DNA from: CALACW01 sp963627915
GTDB lineage: Bacteria > Bacillota > Clostridia > Oscillospirales > Acutalibacteraceae
DNA: 52,841 nt
Direction: 5' to 3'
NCBI GenBank assembly: GCA_963627915.1
Contig: CAVGCY010000062.1
Location: 1 to 52,841, forward strand
This document shows, piece after piece, positions 1-8,581 of this stretch. Numbering within the stretch: the first letter of the stretch is position 1; each line of letters opens with the position of its first letter. Both the position numbers and the translations under genes were made by a program. The notes under the pieces were generated by a model. That model searched no databases. It was given only the letters and a program-made list of their open reading frames with translations, and was not told where the DNA came from.

Positions 1-93
1 GCGGATATCGATTCCGACGGTAAGGTAACGAGCAAAGAGGCAAGAAGCGTCCTGCGCTTCGCCGCAAGACTTCAGTCTAAAATTTACGAATAA
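1..93 (+). CDS. dockerin domain, 3' end of a gene cut by the window edge
   Basis: Reading frame 1 is open from the first base to a TAA at 91-93. The 30 visible residues contain one EF-hand-like dockerin repeat: D-I-D-S-D-G-K-V-T followed by E-A-R-S-V-L-R-F-A-A. This is the type I dockerin pattern of a calcium loop plus recognition helix, so these are probably the last residues of a secreted protein. Dockerins normally attach extracellular enzymes to a cohesin scaffold; in Oscillospiraceae similar repeats also occur on non-cellulosomal surface proteins. The catalytic part lies outside the window. The same end occurs inverted at 52762-52841. Confidence 0.75.
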   Translation, partial: ADIDSDGKVTSKEARSVLRFAARLQSKIYE

Positions 94-137
94 ATGAAGA
101 AACCCGGGACTTGACGTAAAATCAAGCCCCGGGTTTT
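14..137 (+). repeat. left arm of 124-bp window-end inverted repeat
   Basis: This stretch holds a dockerin 3' coding end, its stop codon and its terminator. It matches the reverse complement of 52718-52841 with about 4 differences in 124 positions. The match continues through the stop codon and terminator, so it is DNA-level duplication rather than only protein conservation. Confidence 0.9.
101..137 (+). terminator. intrinsic terminator of the dockerin gene
   Basis: The arms AACCCGGGACTTGA and TCAAGCCCCGGGTT pair with one mismatch around a 7-nt loop and run into TTTT. It starts 7 nt after the stop codon. Confidence 0.85.
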
Positions 138-175
138 ATTTATTGTCGTGATATTTTTTTGTTTTGTATTAAGGA

Positions 176-203
176 TTTTCAGCAAATATTAATTTGCAGA
201 AAA
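176..203. promoter_or_regulatory. operator-like palindrome upstream of the GH29 gene
   Basis: TTTTC-a-GCAAAT and ATTTGC-a-GAAAA form a 28-nt palindrome with one internal mismatch per arm and a mismatched centre. A TATAAT box lies at 214-219, so the palindrome covers the expected -35 region. The position suits a repressor or activator of the GH29-GH38 operon. No cognate regulator gene is adjacent. The rest of 138-365 is AT-rich and shows nothing else. Confidence 0.4.
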
Positions 204-365
204 TTATCTTTTATATAATTAATAATTTTTTTAACATAAGTACAAAAATATATTTACTTTTTCTCTTCGGATATGTTATTATTACTTAAAATAAAAGAAG
301 CCGGCTTTGTATTTAATATAAAGTATAAGGTTAACGAAATTAAAATTTTACGAGGGAGAAAAAAA

Positions 366-1655
366 GTGTTTGAGAATAATTGGGAGTCATTAAACAAGCG
401 TAAAGTCCCGGAGTGGTTCGAGGACGCAAAATTCGGCATATTTATTCATTTCGGACTTTACTCCGTTCCCGCATACACAGCGAACGGACAGTATGCCGAG
501 TGGTATATGATGCAGTTAAAGGACGAAAACAGCGAGACTGCAAAGTTTCATAAGAGAGTTTACGGAGAAAATTATAAATATGAGGATTTTACCGGCGGAT
601 TTAAATGTGAGCTTTTTGACGCGGACAAATGGGCAAAGCTTTTTGTTGATTCCGGAGCAAAATATATTGATATAACGTCGAAGCATCATGACGGATTCTG
701 TCTTTGGAAGTCAGACTATGCATGGAACTGGAACAGCGTGGATGTTGGACCGCATATCGATATACTTGCGGAGTTAAAAAAAGCTTTAAAAGATACTCCC
801 GTTCATTTCGGCGTTTATCATTCGGTCTATGAGTGGTTTCATCCGCTTTATCTTAAATGTCCGGAGGAATATGCGCAGAAGCATCTTATTCCAATGCTTA
901 AGGAGCTTATTACAAAGTACGAACCGGACGTTCTTTTTACGGACGGTGAGTGGGATCATGATAGCGGCGTATGGCATTCAACGGATTTTCTTACATGGCT
1001 TTACAATGAAAGCCCGGTAAAGGATAAAATAGTCGTAAACGACCGTTGGGGCAAAGAAACAAGGGGACGTCTCGGCGGATATTTTACAACGGAATACGGA
1101 TTTATCGAGGGAAATAAGAAAATTGAAGAAATTGAGCTTGACAGACCGTTTGAGGAGTGCCGGGGAATAGGAAAAAGCTTCGGCTTAAACAGAATAGAGG
1201 GCGTTGACGATTATCTTTCTGCCAAGGAATTGATAGAACTGTTATGTTCGCTCGTTTCAAAGGGAGGTAATCTTATACTTAACGTAGGTCCCGCCGCCGA
1301 CGGAACCGTTCCGGTCATAATGGAGGAGCGTCTGCGTCAGATAGGCGATTGGCTCAAGGTTAACGGAGAAGCTGTTTATTCGACGCGTTTATATACTAAA
1401 AAGGAGCACGACGGCATTTATTATACGAGGTCGAAGGACGGCAGTAAAATATATGCGATTATAAACCGTTTCCCTTTTGGACGCATAATGCTTGACGAGG
1501 TTGATTTTAATCCTGACATGAAAGCCCGCCTGTTATCGCATGATTCAAAAGTTACGATAACGGACTGCAACGGCAAGGCTTGTCTTAATTTTGAATATAT
1601 TAATCCGGATGAAATTAAATGCAAATATCTATACGCAATCGAATTAAGTTGTTGA
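366..1655 (+). CDS. GH29 alpha-L-fucosidase, cytoplasmic
   Basis: The protein has about 429 residues when started at GTG 366, which has GAGGGAG 7 nt upstream; an ATG at 273 in the same frame has no ribosome-binding site. GH29 landmarks are visible. KFGIFIHFG near the N-terminus and KHHDGF followed by GVYHSVYEW form the substrate pocket. LFTDGEW carries the aspartate expected to be the catalytic nucleophile of this retaining family, and NLILNVGP lies in the late barrel. There is no signal peptide, so it probably hydrolyses terminal fucose from imported oligosaccharides. It is followed at 41 nt by GH38 and is probably cotranscribed with it. A second, unrelated fucosidase (GH95) lies 5 kb away. 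The family call is secure; the linkage specificity is not. Confidence 0.93.
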   Translation: MFENNWESLNKRKVPEWFEDAKFGIFIHFGLYSVPAYTANGQYAEWYMMQLKDENSETAKFHKRVYGENYKYEDFTGGFKCELFDADKWAKLFVDSGAKYIDITSKHHDGFCLWKSDYAWNWNSVDVGPHIDILAELKKALKDTPVHFGVYHSVYEWFHPLYLKCPEEYAQKHLIPMLKELITKYEPDVLFTDGEWDHDSGVWHSTDFLTWLYNESPVKDKIVVNDRWGKETRGRLGGYFTTEYGFIEGNKKIEEIELDRPFEECRGIGKSFGLNRIEGVDDYLSAKELIELLCSLVSKGGNLILNVGPAADGTVPVIMEERLRQIGDWLKVNGEAVYSTRLYTKKEHDGIYYTRSKDGSKIYAIINRFPFGRIMLDEVDFNPDMKARLLSHDSKVTITDCNGKACLNFEYINPDEIKCKYLYAIELSC

Positions 1656-1695
1656 ATTAAAAAAATTATAATTATAAAAATAAAGGAGGAATTTT

Positions 1696-4600
1696 ATGCA
1701 TTTCGATATTGAGTTCTGCGATAAAAACTCGGAACGAAAAATGCTTGCTTCGCGTGTGAAGCAGATTACAGACCATCTCAAAGAAAGAATTTTCCCCGAA
1801 TGCGTTGACGCGGGAGATTTTCTTTTCAGAGAAGGACAATATTCGCCCGACAAAATCGAAGAGGGCGAATGGACGCATTTCGGCAAGGATGATTTTTGGG
1901 GTTGCAGGGAGGAATACTGCTGGTTTAAGCAGACCGTTGCCATTCCCGATTCTTTCGCAGGAAAAAAAGTCGTTTATAAAATAAATCCGTATCCCGATTC
2001 AGGCTGGGAAAGCCGTGCTCAGCAGTTTATATTTTTTGTAAACGGCAGACTTGTGCAGGGCGGAGATCCGAATCACGAATTTATTATTCTCTCAGAAAAC
2101 GCGAAAGCCGGGGAGGTTTATAATATCGCTCTCAACGCCTACTGCGACGACTGGGAATTCAGAGGCAAAACGAGACTTACGGCATCTCTTGCCGTTGTTG
2201 ACGAGGAGGTTAAGGATCTTTATTACGACCTGATTTCTCCGTGGGAGACTGCCCATAATTATTCGTATGACGACATGGCGAGGGTTGATATTGTAAAGTC
2301 TCTCAATACGGCGGTTAATATGCTCGAAATGAATACGTGCGACAGCGAAGTATTTCATGACAGCGTAAGAAAAGCGAGGGAATATCTTAAAGAGAACGTT
2401 TACGGTGCTGATATGGGCGTTGTTACGAGCGCAATCGGACATACTCATATAGATACGGCTTGGCTCTGGAGACTTCGCCAGACGAGAGAAAAGGCGGCAA
2501 GAAGCTTTGCAAGCGTCGTTAATTTAATGAAGGAATACCCCGAGTATAAATTCATGTCCTCACAGGCTCAGATTTACGATTTCGTAAAGCAGGACTATCC
2601 CGAATTATACGAGGAAATAAAAGAGCTTATAAAAGAAAAACGCTGGGAACCCGAGGGAAGCATGTGGGTTGAGAGCGATACAAACGTTGTTTCGGGCGAA
2701 TCGCTTGTAAGACAGTTTTTAGTCGGAAAAAGATTCTTTAAAAAAGAATTCGGCGTTGATAACCGTATTATGTGGCTGCCGGACGTATTCGGATATTCCG
2801 GCGCGCTTCCGCAGATTATCAGAAAGTCCGATATAGATTATTTCATGACCACAAAAATCTCATGGAACGAATTTGACAAGTTTCCGTTTGACACGTTTAT
2901 GTGGAGAGGTATTGACGGCACGGAGGTTCTCTCTCACTTTATTCCGACGCAGAGCTGCGGCGACAAAGGCTTCATGACTACATATAACGGCTATCTTTCG
3001 CCTAACCAGGTTATCGGCGGCTGGAGACGTTATTCAAATAAAGACCTTAATAAAAACGTTCTTTGTTCATACGGTTGGGGCGACGGAGGCGGAGGTCCGA
3101 CAAGAGATATGCTCGAACACGGCAGAAGAATGTCAAAGGGTATTCCGGGCTGTCCTATCGTAAAGCAGGAGTTTGCCCGCGATTTCTTCGACAGGCTTGC
3201 CGAAGAGGTAAAAGACAGCGACAGACTTCCCGTTTGGGCGGGCGAGTTGTATCTTGAATTTCACAGAGGAACGCTTACGGCGCAGAGCAGAAATAAAAAA
3301 TATAACAGAAAGAGCGAGTATTTGTATCAGGACGCGGAGACTCTCGGCGTAATTGCAAAGCTTTTAGCGTCAAAGTCGTATCCGTCAAATAAGATTCTTG
3401 CCGGATGGAAGCTTATACTTCTCAATCAGTTCCATGATATTATTCCCGGTTCATCGATAGCTCCTGTTTATGAGGATTCAAAAGAACAGTATGAGCTTGT
3501 AAAAAAAGAAGGCTCTGAGATGATAAGCGAGAGCGAGGCAGCCGTTGCTTCTCTCGTTAACGCCGACGGAGATATTATCGTTGTATTTAACACGCTTGGA
3601 TTTATGAGAAGCTCCGTCGTTATTGCAGATATGCCTGAAAATAAAAATTTCCATATCGAGAATATGAACGGCAATATCCTGCCTTCGCAGTCAACGTATG
3701 ACGGCAGACTGGCATTTTTCGCTTCTGATGTTCCCGCAAAGGGATATAAGACGTTCAAAATTGTTTATTCCGCCGTCAATTCGGCTGACGGAATCAAGAG
3801 CGAAAATAATGTATTCTCCAATGATTATTATACCGTTAAATTCGACGGCGATATGAATATTTCTTCATATTACGATAAATCGGCCGGCAGATGCGTTTCA
3901 AAGGAAAACGACGTCTTGGGCAGGCTTATTGCGTATGAGGACAGGGCTCATAATCATGAGGCATGGGATATTAAGTGTTACTACGGCGAGAAATACTGGA
4001 ATATTGATAATGTTGACAGAACTGAAATTATTGAACACGGTGCGGTACGTACGGTATTAAAGGTCGAGAGAACGTTTAATAAATCGCATATTACGCAGTA
4101 TTTTGTATTCTATCCGCATACGGCAAGAATCGATATATTATATGACGTAGACTGGAAAGAGGAGCGTATTGCGCTGAAAGCCGATTATCCCGTAGATGTT
4201 AACGCCGTAAATGCGACGTTTGATATCCAGTTCGGTAATCTTAAACGTACGGCGCATGAAAATACAACGTGGGATTATTCGCAGTTTGAGGTTTGCGGTC
4301 ACAAGTGGGCCGATCTTTCGGATAACGGTTTCGGCTTCTCCGTTCTCAACGACTGTAAATACGGTTGGACGGTCAAGGATTTGCATATCAAACCGACTCT
4401 TTTAAGAAGCGCAACATCTCCGAATCATCTCCAGGACAGAGAACGTCACACGTTTGTTTACTCAATGTATGCTCATTCCGGCGACGTCAGCACATCGGGT
4501 GTAGTTAATGAGGCTTACGATATAAACGTTCCGTTGAGAAGCATTGCGACCGAGGGTAAATCCGGAGTTCTTCCGGCAGAGTTTTCGCTTGTAAATGTCA

Positions 4601-4842
4601 ATAAGTCAAACGTTATTATAGAAACTGTTAAAAAGGCGGAGGATTCCGACGCGGTCATCGTTCGTATGTATGAAACATGGAACAGTCGTACAGACTGTGA
4701 GGTTTCGTTCGGTCTTGACGTTAAAGATGCGTATGAATGTAATCTTATGGAAGAGAAGGATGAAAAACTTACTCTTTCCGGCGGCAAACTGAAACTTACG
4801 TTCAAACCGTTTGAAATTAAGACTCTTAAGCTTTATATGTAA
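1696..4842 (+). CDS. GH38 alpha-mannosidase
   Basis: A 1048-residue protein whose start has a strong AAGGAGGA 5 nt upstream. Residues about 1-230 form the N-terminal beta-sandwich region seen in the bacterial/lysosomal alpha-mannosidase group. The catalytic domain begins at GHTHIDTAWLW (metal ligands H251 and D253). It contains MWLPDVFGYSG, whose aspartate is the expected nucleophile and zinc ligand, and NQFHDIIPGS with a further metal-binding histidine. The C-terminal third is the all-beta GH38C region. It lacks a secretion signal, so it acts in the cytoplasm. With the upstream fucosidase it fits trimming of mannose- and fucose-bearing glycans, for example N-glycan fragments. The length is normal for the family. 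The exact linkage cannot be read from the sequence. Confidence 0.95.
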   Translation: MHFDIEFCDKNSERKMLASRVKQITDHLKERIFPECVDAGDFLFREGQYSPDKIEEGEWTHFGKDDFWGCREEYCWFKQTVAIPDSFAGKKVVYKINPYPDSGWESRAQQFIFFVNGRLVQGGDPNHEFIILSENAKAGEVYNIALNAYCDDWEFRGKTRLTASLAVVDEEVKDLYYDLISPWETAHNYSYDDMARVDIVKSLNTAVNMLEMNTCDSEVFHDSVRKAREYLKENVYGADMGVVTSAIGHTHIDTAWLWRLRQTREKAARSFASVVNLMKEYPEYKFMSSQAQIYDFVKQDYPELYEEIKELIKEKRWEPEGSMWVESDTNVVSGESLVRQFLVGKRFFKKEFGVDNRIMWLPDVFGYSGALPQIIRKSDIDYFMTTKISWNEFDKFPFDTFMWRGIDGTEVLSHFIPTQSCGDKGFMTTYNGYLSPNQVIGGWRRYSNKDLNKNVLCSYGWGDGGGGPTRDMLEHGRRMSKGIPGCPIVKQEFARDFFDRLAEEVKDSDRLPVWAGELYLEFHRGTLTAQSRNKKYNRKSEYLYQDAETLGVIAKLLASKSYPSNKILAGWKLILLNQFHDIIPGSSIAPVYEDSKEQYELVKKEGSEMISESEAAVASLVNADGDIIVVFNTLGFMRSSVVIADMPENKNFHIENMNGNILPSQSTYDGRLAFFASDVPAKGYKTFKIVYSAVNSADGIKSENNVFSNDYYTVKFDGDMNISSYYDKSAGRCVSKENDVLGRLIAYEDRAHNHEAWDIKCYYGEKYWNIDNVDRTEIIEHGAVRTVLKVERTFNKSHITQYFVFYPHTARIDILYDVDWKEERIALKADYPVDVNAVNATFDIQFGNLKRTAHENTTWDYSQFEVCGHKWADLSDNGFGFSVLNDCKYGWTVKDLHIKPTLLRSATSPNHLQDRERHTFVYSMYAHSGDVSTSGVVNEAYDINVPLRSIATEGKSGVLPAEFSLVNVNKSNVIIETVKKAEDSDAVIVRMYETWNSRTDCEVSFGLDVKDAYECNLMEEKDEKLTLSGGKLKLTFKPFEIKTLKLYM

Positions 4843-4851
4843 CATAAAATC

Positions 4852-4875
4852 GGCGGGGTTCAAACGAACCCCGCC
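4852..4875. terminator. hairpin after the GH38 gene, weak terminator
   Basis: GGCGGGGTTC and GAACCCCGCC pair perfectly around a 4-nt loop, 10 nt after the stop codon. No U-tract follows on the plus strand, so termination may be inefficient. Confidence 0.55.
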
Positions 4876-5043
4876 TAACGGCGTACTCAATTCGGGATTG
4901 GGACGAAAACAGAAAAACGCCGTTAAAACAGACCGAGTATCCAAATGCGCAAAGCCTTGACGGGCTTTAAATCGATGATTAAACGCGTAATTCTTTAATT
5001 TTATTTTTTTATTGAAAAACGAGAATTTATATGATAAAATAAT

Positions 5044-5087
5044 CTTACGAAACACAGTCCCGATTCGTTATTCGGTAAGTTTCGTAA
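5044..5087. repeat. 9-bp inverted repeat in the 4843-5259 intergenic region
   Basis: TTACGAAAC (5045-5053) and GTTTCGTAA (5079-5087) are perfect inverted copies 25 nt apart. They may be a regulatory site or part of a hairpin. Apart from this repeat, the hairpin at 4852 and the promoter at 5149, the 417-nt gap shows nothing recognisable. Confidence 0.35.
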
Positions 5088-5148
5088 AACATTGAATCCT
5101 GCTTACGTCGGCATGTTGCCCCTTTTAATATAAATGAGGCGATTGTCG

Positions 5149-5188
5149 TTGACTTTTTTTATTTTATAGTTAGTAAATGCTAACTATA
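5149..5188 (+). promoter_or_regulatory. promoter overlapped by a 24-nt palindromic operator
   Basis: TTGACT (5149-5154) is followed after 16 nt by TAGTAA (5171-5176). The -10 region lies inside TATAGTTAG-N6-CTAACTATA (5165-5188), a perfect 9-bp-arm palindrome of the size bound by MarR- or TetR-family dimers. It precedes the alpha/beta hydrolase gene, which therefore probably responds to a ligand through an unlinked repressor. Confidence 0.55.
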
Positions 5189-5259
5189 TCTTAAGATAAA
5201 AGTACGCACAAGCTGATAAAACATGTTTATATTTTTAATTTTAACGAGTGGTGAATTTA

Positions 5260-6033
5260 ATGCTGTTTGAAACATTTGGAGATAAAAACAATCCGGCCGT
5301 ATTGTTCTTTCATGCAATGGGCGTAACAGGAGCGAGCAGTGAACCCGTTGTTCGTTATTTAAAGGAAAAATATTTCTGTATCATGCCGACGTCAACCGTT
5401 TATTGCGAGGGGCAGACGTATCTCGGCAAGGCGGACGAAGTCAGGCAGACTAAGGAGTATCTTATAAACCTCGGAGTAAAAAGTCTTGCGATGGTTGTCG
5501 CTTCCTCAATCGGCGCGGATTTAGCCATGTCTTTTCTAATAAATGCAAAAATGCCTGTCGGTCATGTTTTTTTCGACGGCGGACAATTTGCTCAGATTAG
5601 CAAATCGATGCGTGAACTTTTAACTCCGTTACTGTATCTTGCCATAAAAAGTCTTTATCTGACAAATGGAGGAACATTAAAAAAAATAATGTGGTGCGAT
5701 GACGATTCCATAAAACCTTATTTTATTAATGCCGGTAAAGCGTTGAAATATAAAAATATCAGCCGTCAGATGGAAGACTCTCTTGAGGATAAGCCGTTTC
5801 CCGCCCTGTCTGACGAAATGCAGCAGCATACGTATTTTTCATTCGGAAGCGATGAGGAGCATTTTAAATACAGAGACGCATTGATGAAGGCGTATCCGAA
5901 AGGAAATTTTCCTGTATTTGAGGGATATAATCATATGCAGTATCAAATTAGAGATCCGAAAAGCTTTGCGGATATGCTTGTGACTGTAATTGAAAAGGAT
6001 TCCATGCCGGATTTGATTTGTTTAAAGAAATGA
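5260..6033 (+). CDS. alpha/beta-hydrolase fold protein
   Basis: A 257-residue protein when started at ATG 5260, which has GGTGA 5 nt upstream; a GTG at 5248 would add four residues. The alpha/beta hydrolase layout is visible. FFHAMGVTG near residue 17 is the oxyanion HG-type loop. VASSIGAD is the nucleophile elbow, reading A-S-S-I-G rather than the usual G-x-S-x-G. FEGYNHMQY near the C-terminus carries the probable catalytic histidine. No signal peptide or membrane segment is seen. It is a single-gene unit behind its own operator-bearing promoter and ends at a bidirectional terminator. The substrate is unknown; esterase or C-C hydrolase activity would be a guess. Confidence 0.75.
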   Translation: MLFETFGDKNNPAVLFFHAMGVTGASSEPVVRYLKEKYFCIMPTSTVYCEGQTYLGKADEVRQTKEYLINLGVKSLAMVVASSIGADLAMSFLINAKMPVGHVFFDGGQFAQISKSMRELLTPLLYLAIKSLYLTNGGTLKKIMWCDDDSIKPYFINAGKALKYKNISRQMEDSLEDKPFPALSDEMQQHTYFSFGSDEEHFKYRDALMKAYPKGNFPVFEGYNHMQYQIRDPKSFADMLVTVIEKDSMPDLICLKK

Positions 6034-6084
6034 AAAATCAAATTTCGCATATGCAAATAACAGTTCAGTAAGCTTAATAAAATT

Positions 6085-6137
6085 AACCGACCGTTGAATC
6101 AGGATATAATTCTGACTTCTCAGGTCGGTTTATCTGT
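6085..6137. terminator. bidirectional terminator between convergent genes
   Basis: AACCGACC (6085-6092) pairs with GGTCGGTT (6123-6130), with an inner TCAG/CTGA pairing. A T-rich tract follows on the plus strand. It separates the hydrolase gene from the convergent GH95 gene. Confidence 0.75.
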
Positions 6138-6144
6138 TTTTTTA

Positions 6145-8433
6145 TTATTGCAATTGCTTATTGTCGTATATAACTTTAATGTTTGACGTGTCGCCGTTGA
6201 GATTATATGAAGCGAGTTTACCGTCTTTCCATTCAATATCGACCTTGATATTTCCCTTTGCGGTAAGTCCTTTTATGCTTCCGTTCTTCCAAATCGACGG
6301 CAGGGCGGGGAGCAGAATTATTTTGCCGTCGTAAGACTGCATCAGCATTTCCGCAATGCCGCTCACTGCGCCGAAGTTTCCGTCAATCTGAAACGGAGGA
6401 TGGGCGTCAAACATGTTGGGGTATGAGCCGCCGCCCTTGCGGTGTTTAAGAATATATGCATTGTCTACGGGTCGAAGCTGCATATTTATCAGTTTAAGCG
6501 CATGATCGCCGTCTCTCAGTCGTGCCCAAAAATTTATCTTCCATCCGAGACTCCAGCCTGTGCCGTTATCTCCTCGAAACTCAAGCGTTTTTTTACAAGC
6601 CTCTATAAGCTCCTTGTCTTTGTCAAAATCAATAAGTCTTGCAGGGTGAAGGGCGTAAAGATGCGAAACATGACGGTGCCCGGGTTCGGTAGATTCATGT
6701 TCCGAATACCATTCAAGCAAATCGCCCTTTCTTCCTATTTTAAATTCAAGCAAACGAGGTAATGCGTTTTCTATTTCCTTTACCGTTTCGCTGTTTTCGT
6801 CGCCTGTGATTTTTGAAGCCTTGATAACGGATAGGAAAAGGTCTTTTATTATGGACATCGACATTGTAGCGGTTTTTGACAATGCGCATTCTTCTGCTTC
6901 GTACATAAATGAATTTTCCGGTGACGTTGAGGGAGCTATTATTAATTTTCCCTCTTTATCTTCCACAAGCATATCAAGATAAAATTCAGAAGCCTTTTTC
7001 ATAATCGGGTATGCGGTATTTTTTAAGTAATCGTCATCGAGAGTATATTCGTAATGCTCATATAAATGACGGCAAAGCCAGCCCGACGACATGCACCAGA
7101 ATGCCCATTCCGCTTTTCCGGGCGACGGAGTCGTAAGCCGCCATAAATCTATGTTATGATGAGATGTAAAACCTCTTGCATGATAGCATTGCCCCGCTGT
7201 GTTTTCGCCCGAAATGCTTATGTCCTTAACAAAATCTATGAGCGGAATATTCATTTCCGGCATTGAACACATAAGCGTAGGCCAATAGTTCATTTCCGTA
7301 TTTATATTTGTGGTGTAATTTGAGTTCCAGGGGGGATCGTAGAGATTGTTCCATATTCCCTGAAGATTCATAGCCTGAGAACCGGCGCGTGAACCTGAAA
7401 TTGTAAGATATCTGCCAAAGTTGAAAAGCAGTGCGTACAATCCGGGGTCATTTTTGCCTTTTGCAAACTCGGCAAGCCTTTTGTCTGTCGGGACAGACTC
7501 TCTGTTTTCAGAACCGAGGTCTAACGAAACTCTGTCGTAAAATGATGAAAAATCGGCAATATGTTCGCTTTTCAAAGTTTCATAAGACTCTTTATATGCC
7601 TCGTCGAGCGTTTTAAGACATGCGTTTTTGTATTCCTTTCCGTTTACGAACGGGAGCGCGCTGAACCCGTTGAAGCTTGTTTCGGCGCAAAAAATTATTG
7701 TTGCTTCCGACGCGCAATCTACGGATAATGTTCCCCTGTGGCACATAACCGTTCCGTCGGTTTTAACTTTTAAAGCTCCTCTGAATGAAATTCCCTTCTT
7801 TTTCGGATCGTCGGGATACGGATCGAAATTATTTCCCTCAATATTTTTGTTGCTCGGGGAGTCCGACGGGCATATTCCGTCAAGAATGAGAGCGTCGCCG
7901 ACAGACAGAACCATGCTTTTAAGTTCGCATTTTAACTTTATTGAAAAGGAAAGAGCGTCGGCTTTATCTGTTTTTGTATGGATTATGACCGCATTATGCG
8001 GATATGAGACAAAATATTCACGTTCGTAATACGCGCCGTTTTTTATAAATGACGTGTGACATATTCCGGTTCGTAAATCAAGGGAACGGCTGTAATCCTT
8101 CGTCCTGCCCGAACCGAAATTGATGGCAATCTCGCCCAGCGGCATATATGCCTGGGAGGAACGTCCGTTGAATTTTTTTTCGAGCAAATCCTCAGCCTCG
8201 TTAAGTTTGTCGTTGAGCGCAAGCTCCCTTGCTTTTTCAAAAACGTCATATGGACACGAATCGTCGCACCTCCTCGGGTATCCGGTCCAAAGCTCGTCAT
8301 GGTTTAATGTAACCGTTTCTTTGCTCGGCGATGAGAAAACCATCGCGCCGAGATGTCCGTTACCCAGAGGCAATGCCTGAGTCCATGCCCGTGCCGGTTT
8401 GCTGTAATATAATATTTCACTGTCTTTCGGCAT
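6145..8433 (-). CDS. GH95 alpha-L-fucosidase
   Basis: A 762-residue protein with GGAGG 7 nt before the ATG. The N-terminus carries LPLGNGHLGAMVF and LNHDELWTG, the hallmark opening of GH95. The middle contains the (alpha/alpha)6-barrel motifs NLQGIWN, NTEMNYWP and EPGHRHVSHLYALHPA, and a C-terminal beta domain follows IDGNFGAVSGIAEMLMQS. GH95 enzymes are inverting and typically cleave alpha-1,2-linked fucose, as on human milk and mucin glycans; some act on related L-galactosides in plant glycans. There is no signal peptide, so the substrate must be imported. The gene has its own ribosome-binding site and lies downstream of a terminator that ends the PIG-L gene, so it is probably a separate unit. 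The family assignment is firm; the natural substrate is inferred. Confidence 0.95.
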   Translation of the reverse strand: MPKDSEILYYSKPARAWTQALPLGNGHLGAMVFSSPSKETVTLNHDELWTGYPRRCDDSCPYDVFEKARELALNDKLNEAEDLLEKKFNGRSSQAYMPLGEIAINFGSGRTKDYSRSLDLRTGICHTSFIKNGAYYEREYFVSYPHNAVIIHTKTDKADALSFSIKLKCELKSMVLSVGDALILDGICPSDSPSNKNIEGNNFDPYPDDPKKKGISFRGALKVKTDGTVMCHRGTLSVDCASEATIIFCAETSFNGFSALPFVNGKEYKNACLKTLDEAYKESYETLKSEHIADFSSFYDRVSLDLGSENRESVPTDKRLAEFAKGKNDPGLYALLFNFGRYLTISGSRAGSQAMNLQGIWNNLYDPPWNSNYTTNINTEMNYWPTLMCSMPEMNIPLIDFVKDISISGENTAGQCYHARGFTSHHNIDLWRLTTPSPGKAEWAFWCMSSGWLCRHLYEHYEYTLDDDYLKNTAYPIMKKASEFYLDMLVEDKEGKLIIAPSTSPENSFMYEAEECALSKTATMSMSIIKDLFLSVIKASKITGDENSETVKEIENALPRLLEFKIGRKGDLLEWYSEHESTEPGHRHVSHLYALHPARLIDFDKDKELIEACKKTLEFRGDNGTGWSLGWKINFWARLRDGDHALKLINMQLRPVDNAYILKHRKGGGSYPNMFDAHPPFQIDGNFGAVSGIAEMLMQSYDGKIILLPALPSIWKNGSIKGLTAKGNIKVDIEWKDGKLASYNLNGDTSNIKVIYDNKQLQ

Positions 8434-8521
8434 GAAATAACCTCCGTAAATACATAGTGATTTATATAATACATTCTTTTATTAATTTAATCAATAGTAA
8501 TTTTGCGAATATTTTTATAAA

Positions 8522-8560
8522 TATAAAAATTTTGCCGTCGAACTGACGGCAAAATTAAAT
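8522..8560 (-). terminator. terminator of the iolR-PIG-L unit
   Basis: TTTTGCCGTC (8530-8539) and GACGGCAAAA (8545-8554) pair perfectly around a 5-nt loop. On the minus strand the hairpin runs into a T-rich stretch. Confidence 0.85.
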
Positions 8561-8581
8561 AATTAAATATTTCCGTTATTT

